From Neobacillus driksii (GTDB taxonomy: Bacteria > Bacillota > Bacilli > Bacillales > Cytobacillaceae), in contig NZ_JACCBX010000002.1 in assembly GCF_013409995.1 (NCBI RefSeq), positions 349,827-413,826 on the forward strand: a stretch of DNA of 64,000 nt, in the 5' to 3' direction. Below, one piece after another: positions 1 through 9,799 of this stretch. Numbering within the stretch: the first letter of the stretch is position 1; each line of letters begins with the position of its first letter. A program made the position numbers and the translations under genes. The notes under the pieces were generated by a model. The model was not told where the DNA came from. It made no database searches and worked only from the letters and a program-made list of their open reading frames with translations.

Positions 1-697
1 TCACTCCTTGTTGGATAGCCGTTACTACTTCTGACGGGTCGACCACCGTTGCACTTGCTCCTAATGCTTCGATGGTGTCATTTAGAATGGTGCCTCCTGT
101 AGATCTTATTTTCAGACCTTTTGCACTCTTTAAATCAGTAATCATTTTATCTTTATCAGCTGTAAAAAATGAGCTGTAATAATCTTGTGACATGGATAGT
201 ACTTTTAACCCATGCTCCTCTGTTTTCGCTTTTATCACCCCACCACCTTTTTCACTATCAAAAAAGGCTCTCTTATGCTTAATAAATACGGAAGGATCAT
301 CATTATTGAATTCAAATAAATAAGGTAATTCAAAAATATACCAAATCGGATCGATGCTGCCAATGACGGAGGAAATAGGTATGGCCATATCAATTTGACC
401 ATTGAGCATTGCTTGAAGTTCTTGCCCAGATGGCATTAATTGTCCGCTCGGGTAAATTTCCAGCGATAATCTCCCATTACTTCGTTTGCTAATTTCGTCA
501 TTGTACCATTCAAGAAGCTTATGTTGGTGCGAGGTTGGTGGATGCCCATGTGATACTTTAAATACATATTTTTCGTCCTTTGAATTACTAGAACCGTTAT
601 TTCCCTTCTGTGGTCCATTACTTGTTTCAGATGTTCCACCACAAGCAGTCATGATGAATACCATTAGAATCAAAATTCCACTCAATACCTTCTTCAA
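1..697 (-). CDS. dctP: TRAP transporter solute-binding protein (DctP family), C-terminus cut by window edge
   Basis: Extracellular lipoprotein that should bind the substrate of the TRAP transporter encoded just upstream (DctQ and DctM). The start is TTG at 697, preceded by a GGGGGA ribosome binding site; no better ATG is available. The N-terminus is a lipoprotein signal with lipobox MTAC, followed by a Ser/Asn/Gly-rich linker and then VFKVSHGHPPTSHQH, typical of DctP first strands. Further on, MPSGQELQAMLNGQIDMAIP and, near the edge, VVDPSEVVTAIQQGV fit the conserved ligand-lobe and hinge segments of the family. The frame is open for about 232 codons and leaves the window; the family is usually about 340 residues. 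Last gene of the operon in this window. Substrate cannot be read from sequence; dehydrogenase neighbours suggest an organic acid. Confidence 0.9.
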   Translation of the reverse strand, partial: MKKVLSGILILMVFIMTACGGTSETSNGPQKGNNGSSNSKDEKYVFKVSHGHPPTSHQHKLLEWYNDEISKRSNGRLSLEIYPSGQLMPSGQELQAMLNGQIDMAIPISSVIGSIDPIWYIFELPYLFEFNNDDPSVFIKHKRAFFDSEKGGGVIKAKTEEHGLKVLSMSQDYYSSFFTADKDKMITDLKSAKGLKIRSTGGTILNDTIEALGASATVVDPSEVVTAIQQGV

Positions 698-780
698 ATG
701 AATATCCCCCTTTATCCAATTTATGGATAGATTTTATTACGAGTTTTGTCTATTCCCCTTAGATAGAGTCAATCCACAGC

Positions 781-2049
781 TTATCTAACTAAAGCTGTAC
801 TTAGCCAAGGAACATATAAAAGTATGATAGCAGCAATGATTAGAGCATACATGTAAGGCATAGAACCTTTCACGACAACACTAACATTTTCTTTAAAATA
901 ACTTGATAATGCGAATAGACTTCCTCCTACTGGCGGGGTTATTTGTGAGATCATCATTAATGCGCAGGTCACGATACCAAAATGGATGGCATCAAAACCT
1001 AAACCAGTTACCACAGGATAGAGGATAGGCATTGTAATAAAGAGGATAGGGATAGGTTCCAAGAATGTCCCTAGAACAAAGAAAAGCAGTAAAATTAAGA
1101 GCATGATGATCCATGGAGACAATGATAGCTCAGTCAAAGCTCTTGTAATTCCTTGTGGAAGCTGTGTGTACATTAGTGCTGTTGAAAACAATTGAGCTCC
1201 ACCTAAAATAATGTAGATAACTGCAGTCGTCATCATTGAGCTCTTTATACTTTTAACGAGATTCTCACGTGTAAAGTCTTTTCTATTAAAAATAAAGCTT
1301 ATGAGCAGCACATATAAAACAGCAACTGCCGCTGATTCTGTTGGGGTAAATGTACCTGTATAGATTCCTCCTAATACGATAACTGGCATAAACAAAGATG
1401 GAATGGCCTCTATGAATGACTTTTTAATGGTTGAAAAGGAGCTTTTCTCTTTCACTGAGGCTTTTTCTTTTGAGCTGACGAGCACAGCCGTAATCACTAA
1501 CACAATCGAAATGAAAATACCTGGGATAATTCCTGAAATAAAAAGATCTCCTACATCTGCTCCAACCATAGAAGCATATAATACGAAGAATATACTAGGA
1601 GGGATCATAGATCCTAAAGTTCCGGCAGAAGCCACAATTCCCATACTATTCTGCATCGAGTAGCCTAAAGCTTTCATTTGTGGGATCATCAAAGTTCCTA
1701 CTGCGACAACGGTTGCAATTGAAGACCCTGATAGTGCTCCAAATACTGCACATGTGATAACGGCGGCTGCAGGGATTCCACCACGAAAATGACCAACTAA
1801 ATCATTGACAACTTTTAACATTTTATAGGCGGGTCCCATATAGGTCATGAGATTACCTGCCAGCAAGAAATATGGAATCGCTAGTAAAAGCCAACTATCT
1901 GTTGAAATGAAAAATTGAGTTGGGATACTCTCTAATGGTAAACCAATTAGGAATACACCCCAAAACACCCCACCGATACCCAATGCTAACCAGATAGGAA
2001 CACCAATAAAAAGTAATATCATAAATACGATGAATCCTAGTAAAATCAC
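781..2049 (-). CDS. dctM: TRAP transporter large permease subunit (DctM)
   Basis: Membrane translocation subunit of a tripartite ATP-independent periplasmic-type (TRAP) carrier, driving uptake with an ion gradient. The 422 residues are almost entirely hydrophobic with about 11-12 membrane segments, and show family signatures GALSGSSIATVVAVGTLMIP and SAGTLGSMIPPSIFFVLYAS near residues 105-160 and MISQITPPVGGSLFALSS near 365. Length matches the family (about 425). Starts at GTG with a strong AGGAGGGG site 6 nt away. It follows dctQ by 29 nt and precedes dctP by 83 nt, so dctQ-dctM-dctP are co-transcribed. Confidence 0.95.
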   Translation of the reverse strand: MILLGFIVFMILLFIGVPIWLALGIGGVFWGVFLIGLPLESIPTQFFISTDSWLLLAIPYFLLAGNLMTYMGPAYKMLKVVNDLVGHFRGGIPAAAVITCAVFGALSGSSIATVVAVGTLMIPQMKALGYSMQNSMGIVASAGTLGSMIPPSIFFVLYASMVGADVGDLFISGIIPGIFISIVLVITAVLVSSKEKASVKEKSSFSTIKKSFIEAIPSLFMPVIVLGGIYTGTFTPTESAAVAVLYVLLISFIFNRKDFTRENLVKSIKSSMMTTAVIYIILGGAQLFSTALMYTQLPQGITRALTELSLSPWIIMLLILLLFFVLGTFLEPIPILFITMPILYPVVTGLGFDAIHFGIVTCALMMISQITPPVGGSLFALSSYFKENVSVVVKGSMPYMYALIIAAIILLYVPWLSTALVR

Positions 2050-2078
2050 AAATATCCCCTCCTTTGCTTTTTAATAAT

Positions 2079-2621
2079 TTATATATCGAGCTCCTTTATT
2101 TCCTTCGGTGCAAGACTCTCATCATAATTATCACGAATTTTTCTATAATCTATAATTATTAGGAGAATAGAATAAACACAAGCAAAAAACATTCCAATTG
2201 GAACGGCTAAAGAAGGAAGTGCAAGCAGCATGGTCCCCGAGGTTGTTTTAATTCCTAATTGAAATAATGAAATGACCCATTGGGTTCCCGTCCAAAAAAG
2301 AACAGCACAGGAAGCCAATAAAATGATATTGATTAATAGACTATTTATTTGTAACAATCTACCTTTTAAGACGCTATTAAGAAAATCCATCTTAATATGT
2401 TCATCCTTTTTTATTAATGGACCCAGATACATGAAAGTTCCATAAATTATCGTGTAGCGGCACAGTTCTTCAACCAATGAATAAGTTGTATCAAAAAAGA
2501 ATCTCATTGCGATATTAAATAGCGCCAAGATCGTACTAATAATTAATAATGATAACGAAGAAACTTCTAATATTTTATCTAGTACCCTAGTAGACGATTC
2601 CAGCCTTTTAATGCTATTCAC
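2079..2621 (-). CDS. dctQ: TRAP transporter small permease subunit (DctQ)
   Basis: Small four-helix membrane subunit that pairs with DctM. I place the start at the GTG at 2621 because a GGGGGG ribosome binding site lies about 6 nt upstream; an upstream in-frame ATG at 2681 would add 20 residues but has only a poorly spaced site. The 180-residue product shows four hydrophobic segments and the conserved EELCRYTIIYGTFMYLGPL region followed by the DEHIKMDF motif characteristic of DctQ. It lies between the aldehyde dehydrogenase gene (97 nt upstream) and dctM in one minus-strand operon. Confidence 0.9.
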   Translation of the reverse strand: MNSIKRLESSTRVLDKILEVSSLSLLIISTILALFNIAMRFFFDTTYSLVEELCRYTIIYGTFMYLGPLIKKDEHIKMDFLNSVLKGRLLQINSLLINIILLASCAVLFWTGTQWVISLFQLGIKTTSGTMLLALPSLAVPIGMFFACVYSILLIIIDYRKIRDNYDESLAPKEIKELDI

Positions 2622-2718
2622 AATTTGGCCCCCCTTTTCCCGATTTTTTAAGAAATGGAGGACAAAATGATTTGTCTCCATTTCCTATTTCTAAGCAATA
2701 AATCGACGTGTTTTATCA

Positions 2719-4164
2719 TTAACCTTCCAAATCAACTACAACGGTCTTTACCTGTGTAAAGTCTTTAATTGATTCCAAACCATTCTCTCTGCCAACTCCG
2801 CTAGATTTATAGCCGCCATATGGAGTGACCCATCGAGTATAACGATAGGTATTCAACCAAACCATCCCTGATTGTAATGCTTTTGCCATTCTATGACCTC
2901 TTGCGATATCCTTCGTCCATACAGCAGCTGTTAACCCATAAGAAACACCATTGGCAATTTCAATCGCTTCCTCTTCAGAAGAAAATGGAATCACACTAAC
3001 TACTGGTCCAAATATCTCCTCTTGCGCAATCCTCATCGAGGGTTTAACATTTACAAACAGAGTTGGGTTGACATAGTATCCCTTTTTCAAGTGACGAGGT
3101 CGATCTCCACCTAAAATTAGTTCGGCTCCTTCTTCTTTTCCTATTTGGATATAGCTCAACGTTTTTTCCAATTGTTGCTTATGAGCATGTGGACCAATGT
3201 CTACCTGTTCCTGAGGATTACCAACTTTAATCTGTGCAGCCTTTTCTTTAAATTTCACAATAAATTCATCATAAATATCTCGATGCACGAGAACTCTTGA
3301 GGATAGTGCACAAGACTGTCCAGTGATAGCGAAGCCATGTTCAACTGCAGCATTAAGTGCTTTATCTAAATCTGCATCTGGAAAAATAATATTTGGAGAT
3401 TTTCCACCTAACTCGAAAGAAAATCTTTTAATATTACTAGATTCAGCTGCAGACTTCATAATTTTCCTAGCTGTATCTCCATACCCGGTAAAGGCAATTT
3501 TATCTATATCAGGATGGGAACTTATCCGATCGCCAACGACTGACCCATATCCTGTCACAACATTAATAACCCCTGGAGGAAAACCGGCTAGCTCTGAAAG
3601 TTTGGCTATTTCTAACGCTGTTACAGGTGATGTTTCAGCAGGTTTGACGACGATGGTATTTCCTGTTGCTAAAGCTACCGTCAATTTCCACGTTAGTAAT
3701 TGGATTGGACCATTCCATGGAATGATTGCGGCCACTACCCCGATCGGTTCTCTTATGGTGAAAATATGCTTATGGTCCTCAAATGGGATTGTTTCCCCAT
3801 GAATTTTGTCAGTGATACCCGCGTAATAGTACCACCATTGGTTATACATTTTTGCTTCTCTTGTTGTTATGTGGAGGGGCTTCCCATTTTCTTTTGTCTC
3901 AAGAGCCGCAAGGAAATTAGCATTTTCCTCCATTAAATCGCCCATTTTCCTTAAAATCGCAGACCGTTCATACGTACTCATCCTTTTCCAAGGACCGTTA
4001 AAAGCCTTTCGTGCAGCTTCTACAGCACGATCAACATCATCTGCATTTCCCTCAGGAACTTGTGCCCAAACCTCTTCGGTTGCTGGATTTATGACATCCA
4101 TCTGCTTTTCGGAACTACTATTTACCCATTCACCGCCAATAAATAACTTATTATAAATCTCCAT
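2719..4164 (-). CDS. Aldehyde dehydrogenase (NAD(P)+-dependent, ALDH superfamily)
   Basis: Oxidises an aldehyde to the carboxylic acid with NAD(P)+. The 481-residue product carries the ALDH landmarks: PWNGPIQLLTWKL and VVKPAETSP (cofactor site), FTGYGDTARKIM (Rossmann glycine loop), FELGGKSPNII with the general-base Glu near residue 255, GQSCALSSRV with the catalytic Cys near residue 290, and EEIFGPVVSV. The start at 4164 is preferred because GAGGAGGAAAAG stands directly before it; the longest frame begins 13 codons earlier at 4203. Operon with an SDR upstream and TRAP genes downstream: together they suggest uptake of a substrate followed by alcohol and aldehyde oxidation. A cre-like box precedes it. 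The aldehyde itself is unknown. Confidence 0.95.
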   Translation of the reverse strand: MEIYNKLFIGGEWVNSSSEKQMDVINPATEEVWAQVPEGNADDVDRAVEAARKAFNGPWKRMSTYERSAILRKMGDLMEENANFLAALETKENGKPLHITTREAKMYNQWWYYYAGITDKIHGETIPFEDHKHIFTIREPIGVVAAIIPWNGPIQLLTWKLTVALATGNTIVVKPAETSPVTALEIAKLSELAGFPPGVINVVTGYGSVVGDRISSHPDIDKIAFTGYGDTARKIMKSAAESSNIKRFSFELGGKSPNIIFPDADLDKALNAAVEHGFAITGQSCALSSRVLVHRDIYDEFIVKFKEKAAQIKVGNPQEQVDIGPHAHKQQLEKTLSYIQIGKEEGAELILGGDRPRHLKKGYYVNPTLFVNVKPSMRIAQEEIFGPVVSVIPFSSEEEAIEIANGVSYGLTAAVWTKDIARGHRMAKALQSGMVWLNTYRYTRWVTPYGGYKSSGVGRENGLESIKDFTQVKTVVVDLEG

Positions 4165-4332
4165 CTTTTCCTCCTCGTTTAATAAAATCTCTTTTTTAGT
4201 CATTTAAGTTAGATACCTTCCCCGCCTAGGGTTTAAAATAAGAAATATAGTTAGAAGAGTGGTTTTCTCCAACCCCTGTTTATCGTTATTTATTGCAGAT
4301 TGGTCGTTTTTCCGACCTGTAGATGTTACAAT

Positions 4333-4346
4333 TGTAAACGCTATCA
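4333..4346. promoter_or_regulatory. Catabolite-responsive element (cre), candidate
   Basis: TGTAAACGCTATCA fits the CcpA cre consensus TGWAARCGYTWNCW at every position. It lies between the SDR stop and the aldehyde dehydrogenase start, so CcpA bound here could block or roadblock expression of the ALDH-TRAP genes when preferred sugars are present. The match is seen directly; binding is inferred. Confidence 0.6.
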
Positions 4347-4362
4347 ATTTAATGCTGAAAAT

Positions 4363-5127
4363 TTAAGCAGTGTATGCTCCATCTACAGGCAGATTCACAC
4401 CACTGATATACTCTGATTCATTTGATGCAAGAAAAAGAGCAGCATTTGCAATATCATTTGGTCGCGCAAATCTTCCTAGAGGAATTTTGTCCAAAATAAA
4501 TTGCTTGTTTTTTTCGAGATCATCATTTTCTGACCTTGTCATAAACTGGACTAACATTGGCGTCTCTGTAAGACCAGGGCAAATACCGTTTACTCGAATT
4601 TTGTCCTTTGACAAATTTACTGCAAGTGATCGAACAATGTTTACTACGGCACCTTTTGCCGCTGAATAAACAACACTATATGGAGACGCAATCAGTCCGG
4701 AAACGGAAGACGTGAAGATAATGGATCCTCCGCCAGCTTTTCTCATTGCCGGGAGTACATATTTAGTAGTAAAAAATCCACTTTTCAAGTTTAGTCCCAT
4801 GGCAAAGTCATAGTCTTTTTCCTCTACATTCTCTACACCACCCGGACCGGGAGTACCTACATGATTCCATAAAATATCTATCTTGCCATACTGTCCCTCA
4901 ATTCTTTGAATAACTTGCTTTATAGCTTCTAAATCTAATAAATCCGTTTTAAAAAATTGCGCGTCTCCACCATTGAGTTTGATCTCCTCAACCACTTCAT
5001 CACCCTGTTCTTGGTTGATATCTAAAATAACAACCTTCGCACCCTCTCTAGCAAAAAGGTTAGCACCTGCACGACCCATTCCTGATGCAGCTGCAGAGAT
5101 CACTGCTACTTTACCATCCAATCTCAT
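4363..5127 (-). CDS. SDR family NAD(P)-dependent oxidoreductase
   Basis: Classical short-chain dehydrogenase/reductase of 254 residues, the usual length. It has the cofactor loop SAAASGMGRAG near residues 11-21 (a variant of TGxxxGxG), NHVGTPGPGG at the NNAG position, the catalytic Ser in IIFTSSVSG, the YSAAKG catalytic Tyr-Lys pair near 155 and PLGRFARPNDIANAALFLAS near the end. The ATG has an AAGGAGA site 8 nt upstream. First gene of the operon with aldehyde dehydrogenase and TRAP transporter, so it probably oxidises an alcohol whose aldehyde is passed to the next enzyme. Substrate not identifiable. Confidence 0.93.
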   Translation of the reverse strand: MRLDGKVAVISAAASGMGRAGANLFAREGAKVVILDINQEQGDEVVEEIKLNGGDAQFFKTDLLDLEAIKQVIQRIEGQYGKIDILWNHVGTPGPGGVENVEEKDYDFAMGLNLKSGFFTTKYVLPAMRKAGGGSIIFTSSVSGLIASPYSVVYSAAKGAVVNIVRSLAVNLSKDKIRVNGICPGLTETPMLVQFMTRSENDDLEKNKQFILDKIPLGRFARPNDIANAALFLASNESEYISGVNLPVDGAYTA

Positions 5128-5163
5128 ATAATAAATCTCCTTCTTCCAATTTAATTTTTATTT

Positions 5164-5177
5164 TTTAAACGCTTACA
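5164..5177. promoter_or_regulatory. cre-like box upstream of the SDR operon, one mismatch
   Basis: On the minus strand TGTAAGCGTTTAAA fits the cre consensus except for A instead of C at position 13. It lies 37 bp upstream of the SDR start, where a CcpA operator for the whole operon would be expected. Together with the perfect box at 4333 it makes carbon catabolite control of this operon plausible. Confidence 0.4.
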
Positions 5178-5443
5178 TTTTAAGTTTTGGAAAAGATTTG
5201 TTTCCTACCATCCAATTAAACTTATCCTATCCTCCTTTTGTACCTATTTCAGAAAAAATAGAATTTTCTAAATTTAAATTCATTATAGGTAATTAATTAA
5301 TGACTGTAAATTAGATAAAAGTTTAGTAATTAGTAAACAAAATGTTAAATTAAAACTAGTGCCTATCATAATATCTAGTCAATTATTTAGAAATTAATTT
5401 TTACCTTAGGGTCATCAGATCTATATATAACCTATATATTAGT
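5178..5443. other. AT-rich intergenic stretch
   Basis: Very AT-rich DNA between the SDR promoter region and a terminator hairpin. I see no open frame with a ribosome binding site and no clear repeat. It presumably holds the SDR operon promoter. Confidence 0.4.
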
Positions 5444-5487
5444 AAAAAACGTTAGACACCTATAATAGAAGGTGTCTAACGTTTTAT
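5444..5487. terminator. Bidirectional terminator hairpin
   Basis: A perfect 14-bp inverted repeat AACGTTAGACACCT / AGGTGTCTAACGTT with an 8-nt loop, flanked by an A run on the left and TTTTATT on the right, so it can work on both strands. It follows the broken VOC gene on the minus strand. Confidence 0.75.
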
Positions 5488-5532
5488 TAAACAAGTACTA
5501 ATAACTTTAAAGTAATCAACACTGACAAACCA

Positions 5533-5825
5533 TTAATGCCCGATAGCCGTTGTTAGTTTGACATTCTTGTTCTTCATATACTCATAGGCTTGTTCGATAT
5601 TAATCGTATTAAAATGAAAAAGAGGAGTTTTTAATCTTGTTTCCTCTGAATAAATCTTACTATCGAGCACAATTCCAGTCCCGTTCATCAGACAATAAAC
5701 AAATGTCCGTATAATATCTCTCCACTGCTTTCTAACCCCAAGATGTCACAATAGCAATTACGCGCTTTTTCTACATTACTAACCGGTATAAAAATGGTTA
5801 CGACCTGGTTTATTATTGGATTCAT
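5533..5825 (-). pseudogene. Broken VOC family (glyoxalase/bleomycin-resistance fold) gene
   Basis: Starts with a good GGAG site and reads MNPIINQVVTIFIPVSNVEK, then ARNCYCDILGLESSGEILYG, which is the first beta-alpha-beta half of a VOC protein. The frame then stops; a shifted frame continues with MNGTGIVLDSKIYSEETRLK, PLFHFNTINIEQAYEYMKNK and NVKLTTAIGH before a stop. The family normally continues about 25 residues with an FKDPDGN metal-site motif, which is missing. So there is one frameshift near position 5695 and a lost C-terminus. I infer a non-functional remnant. Confidence 0.75.
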
Positions 5826-5841
5826 TCATACTCTCCAATCC

Positions 5842-6135
5842 TTAAATGTCTATTTTCTTATTCAGATTAATAGAAGAAAACCATTCTCTAAATTGTTGAT
5901 ATTGATAATATGTAGTACCTTTCAATTCGATTTTGGGTACTTCCGGATATTTGAGGAGCAATTCACTCACTTCCTCTTTACTTAATCCTAGATAAAGATG
6001 TAACTCATTTTCTTTTATAAGTGCTGGATATCCGGAGAAGCTACCTCTAGGATTTTTAAAATTCTTAAGGCCATCACCAATAAAATACCCCAGAGCCGTT
6101 AAACCTGCACCAATCCAAAAAAAACTAATATCCAT
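5842..6135 (-). CDS. Small membrane-anchored hypothetical protein
   Basis: Product of about 97 residues starting MDISFFWIGAGLTALGYFIG, which is one N-terminal membrane segment, followed by a polar linker and a C-terminal domain (LGLSKEEVSELLLKYPEVP ... YYQYQQFREW) that resembles an excisionase-like helix-turn-helix. The longest frame begins at a TTG at 6165 inside the IS21 end, which cannot be original; ATG 6135 is the likely start but has no clear ribosome binding site. The IS insertion may have removed its promoter. Function unknown. Confidence 0.55.
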   Translation of the reverse strand: MDISFFWIGAGLTALGYFIGDGLKNFKNPRGSFSGYPALIKENELHLYLGLSKEEVSELLLKYPEVPKIELKGTTYYQYQQFREWFSSINLNKKIDI

Positions 6136-6229
6136 ATTTAGAAATGCTAATTTAAATATGTACAATCATGCTTGAATAAAGATGTACAAAATTGATTGCT
6201 CAATTCATACTAATCGTGGGGTGATTAGT

Positions 6230-6883
<654 letters not shown>

Positions 6884-6899
6884 TTTTGTACATTCTTAT

Positions 6900-7361
6900 T
6901 CAAGCGAAAGTGTACATATTTGTGTTGACATTTATATCTTGAAAACCAACCTTCATATAGAGCTTTTGTGCCGGGATATTTTTGTGGTTAACAGCTAACA
7001 CAATTTCATTGCAATCAGGAAATTCTTTTTGGACAAACTCACTTAATAAAGACATCCCTTGCTCGGCATAGCCCTTCCCTTGGTGAACATGATTAATCGA
7101 AAATGCGGTAAGCAGCATCGCTCTTGGATTATCGGAGTAATCCTTTACCCGGTCGGTTGAGTGTAATTGAAAGAAACCAACAGGCTCATTTTCGCTGAGA
7201 ATAACAATCCGGTATTGTCCATCGTGTCCATCGGCTATTTCTGTTATCTTTTTTGGTAATGCAGTAAATTGCTCCTGCTCTTCCTGTAGTTCGAAAGAAT
7301 GTAATTCAGTTTCATACTTAATAGAAAAATGCACTAGTTCAACTGTTTTCATTTTTTTCAT
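6900..7361 (-). CDS. GNAT family N-acetyltransferase, C-terminus replaced by IS end
   Basis: Acetyl-CoA-dependent N-acetyltransferase fold. ATG at 7361 has an AGGGGGAG site. Recognisable are the substrate half (RIVILSENEPVGFFQLHST), the acetyl-CoA loop INHVHQGKGYAEQGM near residue 93, and LAVNHKNIPAQKLYMKVGFQ near 125-145. After VGFQD the last residues (INVNTNMYTFA) are read from the inverted repeat of the IS21 remnant, so the native final strand is gone. The protein may be inactive. The acceptor substrate is unknown. Confidence 0.75.
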   Translation of the reverse strand: MKKMKTVELVHFSIKYETELHSFELQEEQEQFTALPKKITEIADGHDGQYRIVILSENEPVGFFQLHSTDRVKDYSDNPRAMLLTAFSINHVHQGKGYAEQGMSLLSEFVQKEFPDCNEIVLAVNHKNIPAQKLYMKVGFQDINVNTNMYTFA

Positions 7362-7375
7362 ATCAAAAACTCCCC

Positions 7376-7702
7376 CTAGTATTCACATAACAATCTTTCG
7401 ACACCAGGATACTTTTCTCCTAAGCTCGTTATCTTGAAACCATATTTACGATAAAATTCAACAGCGTCGGAATCAGTTTCAGCATGTACCGATGGATACA
7501 TCTCTAAAATAGAACTGATCATTATACTGCCGATCCCTTTTCCTCTTTGCTCTGAAGAAACAGCAATATGTTTAATTTCGCATAATTTTAAACTACTAAT
7601 CTCAACACCTATACAGCCAACATTTTTACCTTCTAATTCAAAAGCAAATAAGGTCCTGTTCGGGCATTTTACATAGTTCTCATATTCTCTTTCGACTTTC
7701 TC
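7376..7702 (-). pseudogene. GNAT acetyltransferase remnant lacking its N-terminus
   Basis: The frame encodes CPNRTLFAFELEGKNVGCIG, then the acetyl-CoA motif IKHIAVSSEQRGKGIGSIMI, then HAETDSDAVEFYRKYGFKIT and the end GVERLLCEY. An in-frame TAG lies just upstream of this stretch and no start codon is available, so roughly 30 N-terminal residues are missing. It ends 15 nt before the next GNAT gene. Confidence 0.7.
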
Positions 7703-7783
7703 CTATGAGGTGGCTAATGAAAGTAGTTTTCAAATGGAGGGATGAATGGTGCCCGAGTCCACTATTATCATACTGTTCATTGT

Positions 7784-8242
7784 TTAAATACCAGTACTTT
7801 TTTCATAAATTTTCAAATGACCCCCGCTTGGACCATAGGCAACTCCATTATGTTCCCATCCATATTTTTCATAATAATTTTCCAAATCAGTAGTCAAATA
7901 AAGCTTCTTATACCCTTTTTTAGCAGCCTCACTCAAACCGTGTTCCAAAAGCTTCGCGCCTAATTTTCGCCCCCGATATGCTTTATCAACGAACAGGCAT
8001 GCAAACCAAGGACATAAATCTTGACGGCTATTAATATCATTTCTCAAGATAGCATACGTGCCAATAATTTTTCCATTTTCCACTGCGACATAGAATCTTG
8101 GAAGGTCTTCTGAAGTTTCAGCAGAATGAAGAATACAATCCTCGTAAAACTTATAATTATCTTCGGTTCCCCATACGTTCCAAAATACTTCAATGCCTTC
8201 CTCCAAAAATTCATTCCCCGTTTGAAGCTCAATAATTTTCAT
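7784..8242 (-). CDS. GNAT family N-acetyltransferase
   Basis: Complete 152-residue GNAT protein. Motif A is FACLFVDKAYRGRKLGAKLL near residues 80-100 (the R/QxxGxG/A acetyl-CoA loop), followed by GYKKLYLTTDLENYYEKYGW, the usual strand-helix with Tyr near the active site. The start ATG has a GGAGGGATA site. It stands upstream of two damaged GNAT copies on the same strand. Target molecule unknown. Confidence 0.88.
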   Translation of the reverse strand: MKIIELQTGNEFLEEGIEVFWNVWGTEDNYKFYEDCILHSAETSEDLPRFYVAVENGKIIGTYAILRNDINSRQDLCPWFACLFVDKAYRGRKLGAKLLEHGLSEAAKKGYKKLYLTTDLENYYEKYGWEHNGVAYGPSGGHLKIYEKSTGI

Positions 8243-8298
8243 AAAAATATCCCTCCCTCAACCTATCTTGCTTTGGTGAAGTACACTAATTTTATAAG

Positions 8299-9570
8299 TC
8301 ATTGTAAATCATTTAAAACATTCTTTTCTTCAGTTTTTTCCTCTTTGATCATTATGGCTCCTATCGCTCCAATAAAGGAAAACAGAACAGGAATGATAAA
8401 TCCATAATGATATCCAATATTGATAGAATCTTTAGGAAATAAATCTAGTACCTTTCCAAAAACAATTGGTAACAAAACGGCGCTAATAAATCCACCCATA
8501 TTAGAGAATCCTGTCACAACCCCTACTTCTTCTATAGGGAAGGATTTCCGCACAACAGCGAACGTCAATGCACTTGCACCATTACCAAAACCTACAAGGA
8601 AAAACAAAACTACTACTAAAATAAATGAAGGATTCACACCTGTTAAAAACAATCCTCCCCAGCTTAAAAAGGTAATGATGTGCACAAACGTATAAACTTT
8701 CTTTATAGTTCCAAGTCTGCTTGTAATCCAGCTCATTAAAGGACCGCCAAGAATGGCTCCAAAAAGACCATACATCATGAGCTGGCTAGCTTCTGAACGG
8801 GATAAATCCAGTACATGAATTCCATATGGTACACCCCATGAACCGATAAATCCGACATACGCCCCAACCAGCCCAAAGTGACACAGAAACGTTGCCCAAG
8901 CCTGACGTTCAGAAATAGTTCGGCGGAGAATTTTCCAAACACTTTCTCGATTTTTATTCCTTTTCTTTTTCATATCGGAATCATTTTTAAAGATTTTTTT
9001 AGGTTTCAAAACAAGCACAGTATATAGAAGATAAGATAATAATACTAAAATGATACCTATAGTTAAGAATGGTGTTCGCCAACCTGCGAATGAAATCCAC
9101 ACAGAAAAGGGAACAGTAGCCATTAAGGAGCCTAGGCTCGAAACTAGTGAAATCATACCCAATAATTTTACAAATTCATTTGCTTTAAACCACTGGCTCA
9201 AAATGATAACCAGGTTGACAAAGATCATCGAATCTCCTATACCAACCAAAAAGCGAGAAAGAATCAGTACATATTCATTTGGTGAAAAATAATAAATAAT
9301 GCAGCCTATTCCAGTAAGAATCGTTCCTAAAATAAGAAATCGATTGGGACCATACCTGTCTGATAATAAGCCTACCGGAATTTGAAATCCTGCATAAGCA
9401 AAAAATTGAAAACTGCTCATTAGACCTATAACAGCAGCTGAGACATGAAAATCCTTCATTAACTGATCCGTTATAAGTCCTGGAGCAGTTCTTTGGCTTA
9501 TTATGATAAAGTAAGCCAATAAGACGGTACTAAAAACAACCCATCTGTAGCTGCTTTCCTGTTTGTTCAT
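8299..9570 (-). CDS. MFS transporter
   Basis: Major facilitator with about 12 membrane segments in 423 residues. The loop 2-3 signature GLLSDRYGPNRFLILG lies near residue 70 and the partner loop SWITSRLGTIKKV in the second half. I choose ATG 9570 because AAGAGGAT sits 7 nt upstream; a GTG six codons earlier overlaps that site. A charged central loop (KKKRNKNRES) separates the halves. Substrate cannot be read; a metabolite or drug carrier is possible. Confidence 0.9.
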   Translation of the reverse strand: MNKQESSYRWVVFSTVLLAYFIIISQRTAPGLITDQLMKDFHVSAAVIGLMSSFQFFAYAGFQIPVGLLSDRYGPNRFLILGTILTGIGCIIYYFSPNEYVLILSRFLVGIGDSMIFVNLVIILSQWFKANEFVKLLGMISLVSSLGSLMATVPFSVWISFAGWRTPFLTIGIILVLLSYLLYTVLVLKPKKIFKNDSDMKKKRNKNRESVWKILRRTISERQAWATFLCHFGLVGAYVGFIGSWGVPYGIHVLDLSRSEASQLMMYGLFGAILGGPLMSWITSRLGTIKKVYTFVHIITFLSWGGLFLTGVNPSFILVVVLFFLVGFGNGASALTFAVVRKSFPIEEVGVVTGFSNMGGFISAVLLPIVFGKVLDLFPKDSINIGYHYGFIIPVLFSFIGAIGAIMIKEEKTEEKNVLNDLQ

Positions 9571-9730
9571 GTTGAATATCCTCTTCACTTTGAATTTTTG
9601 TTAAACCCTATCCAGTTGATAATAACATTATAAACTAAACAATATTATACTAGTGAATATCTGTCTAAACTTCAAGACTTTATTAGGAAGCATCATCTTA
9701 TTTCTCTTTCCATATCCTCCATTCAATAAG

Positions 9731-9775
9731 AAAGCAGAGTAAAGTCACTGAATTACTCTGCTACAATATTTTTTA
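9731..9775. terminator. Terminator hairpin
   Basis: Perfect 10-bp inverted repeat AGCAGAGTAA / TTACTCTGCT with a 10-nt loop; U-rich on both strands. On the minus strand it ends the methyltransferase transcript. Confidence 0.65.
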
Positions 9776-9799
9776 TGGGTTGATTGAGAATAGTTATAC

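Noticed and set aside
3323-4156. Long plus-strand frames antisense to the aldehyde dehydrogenase gene
   Set aside because: Shadows of the coding strand; no ribosome binding sites or family patterns.
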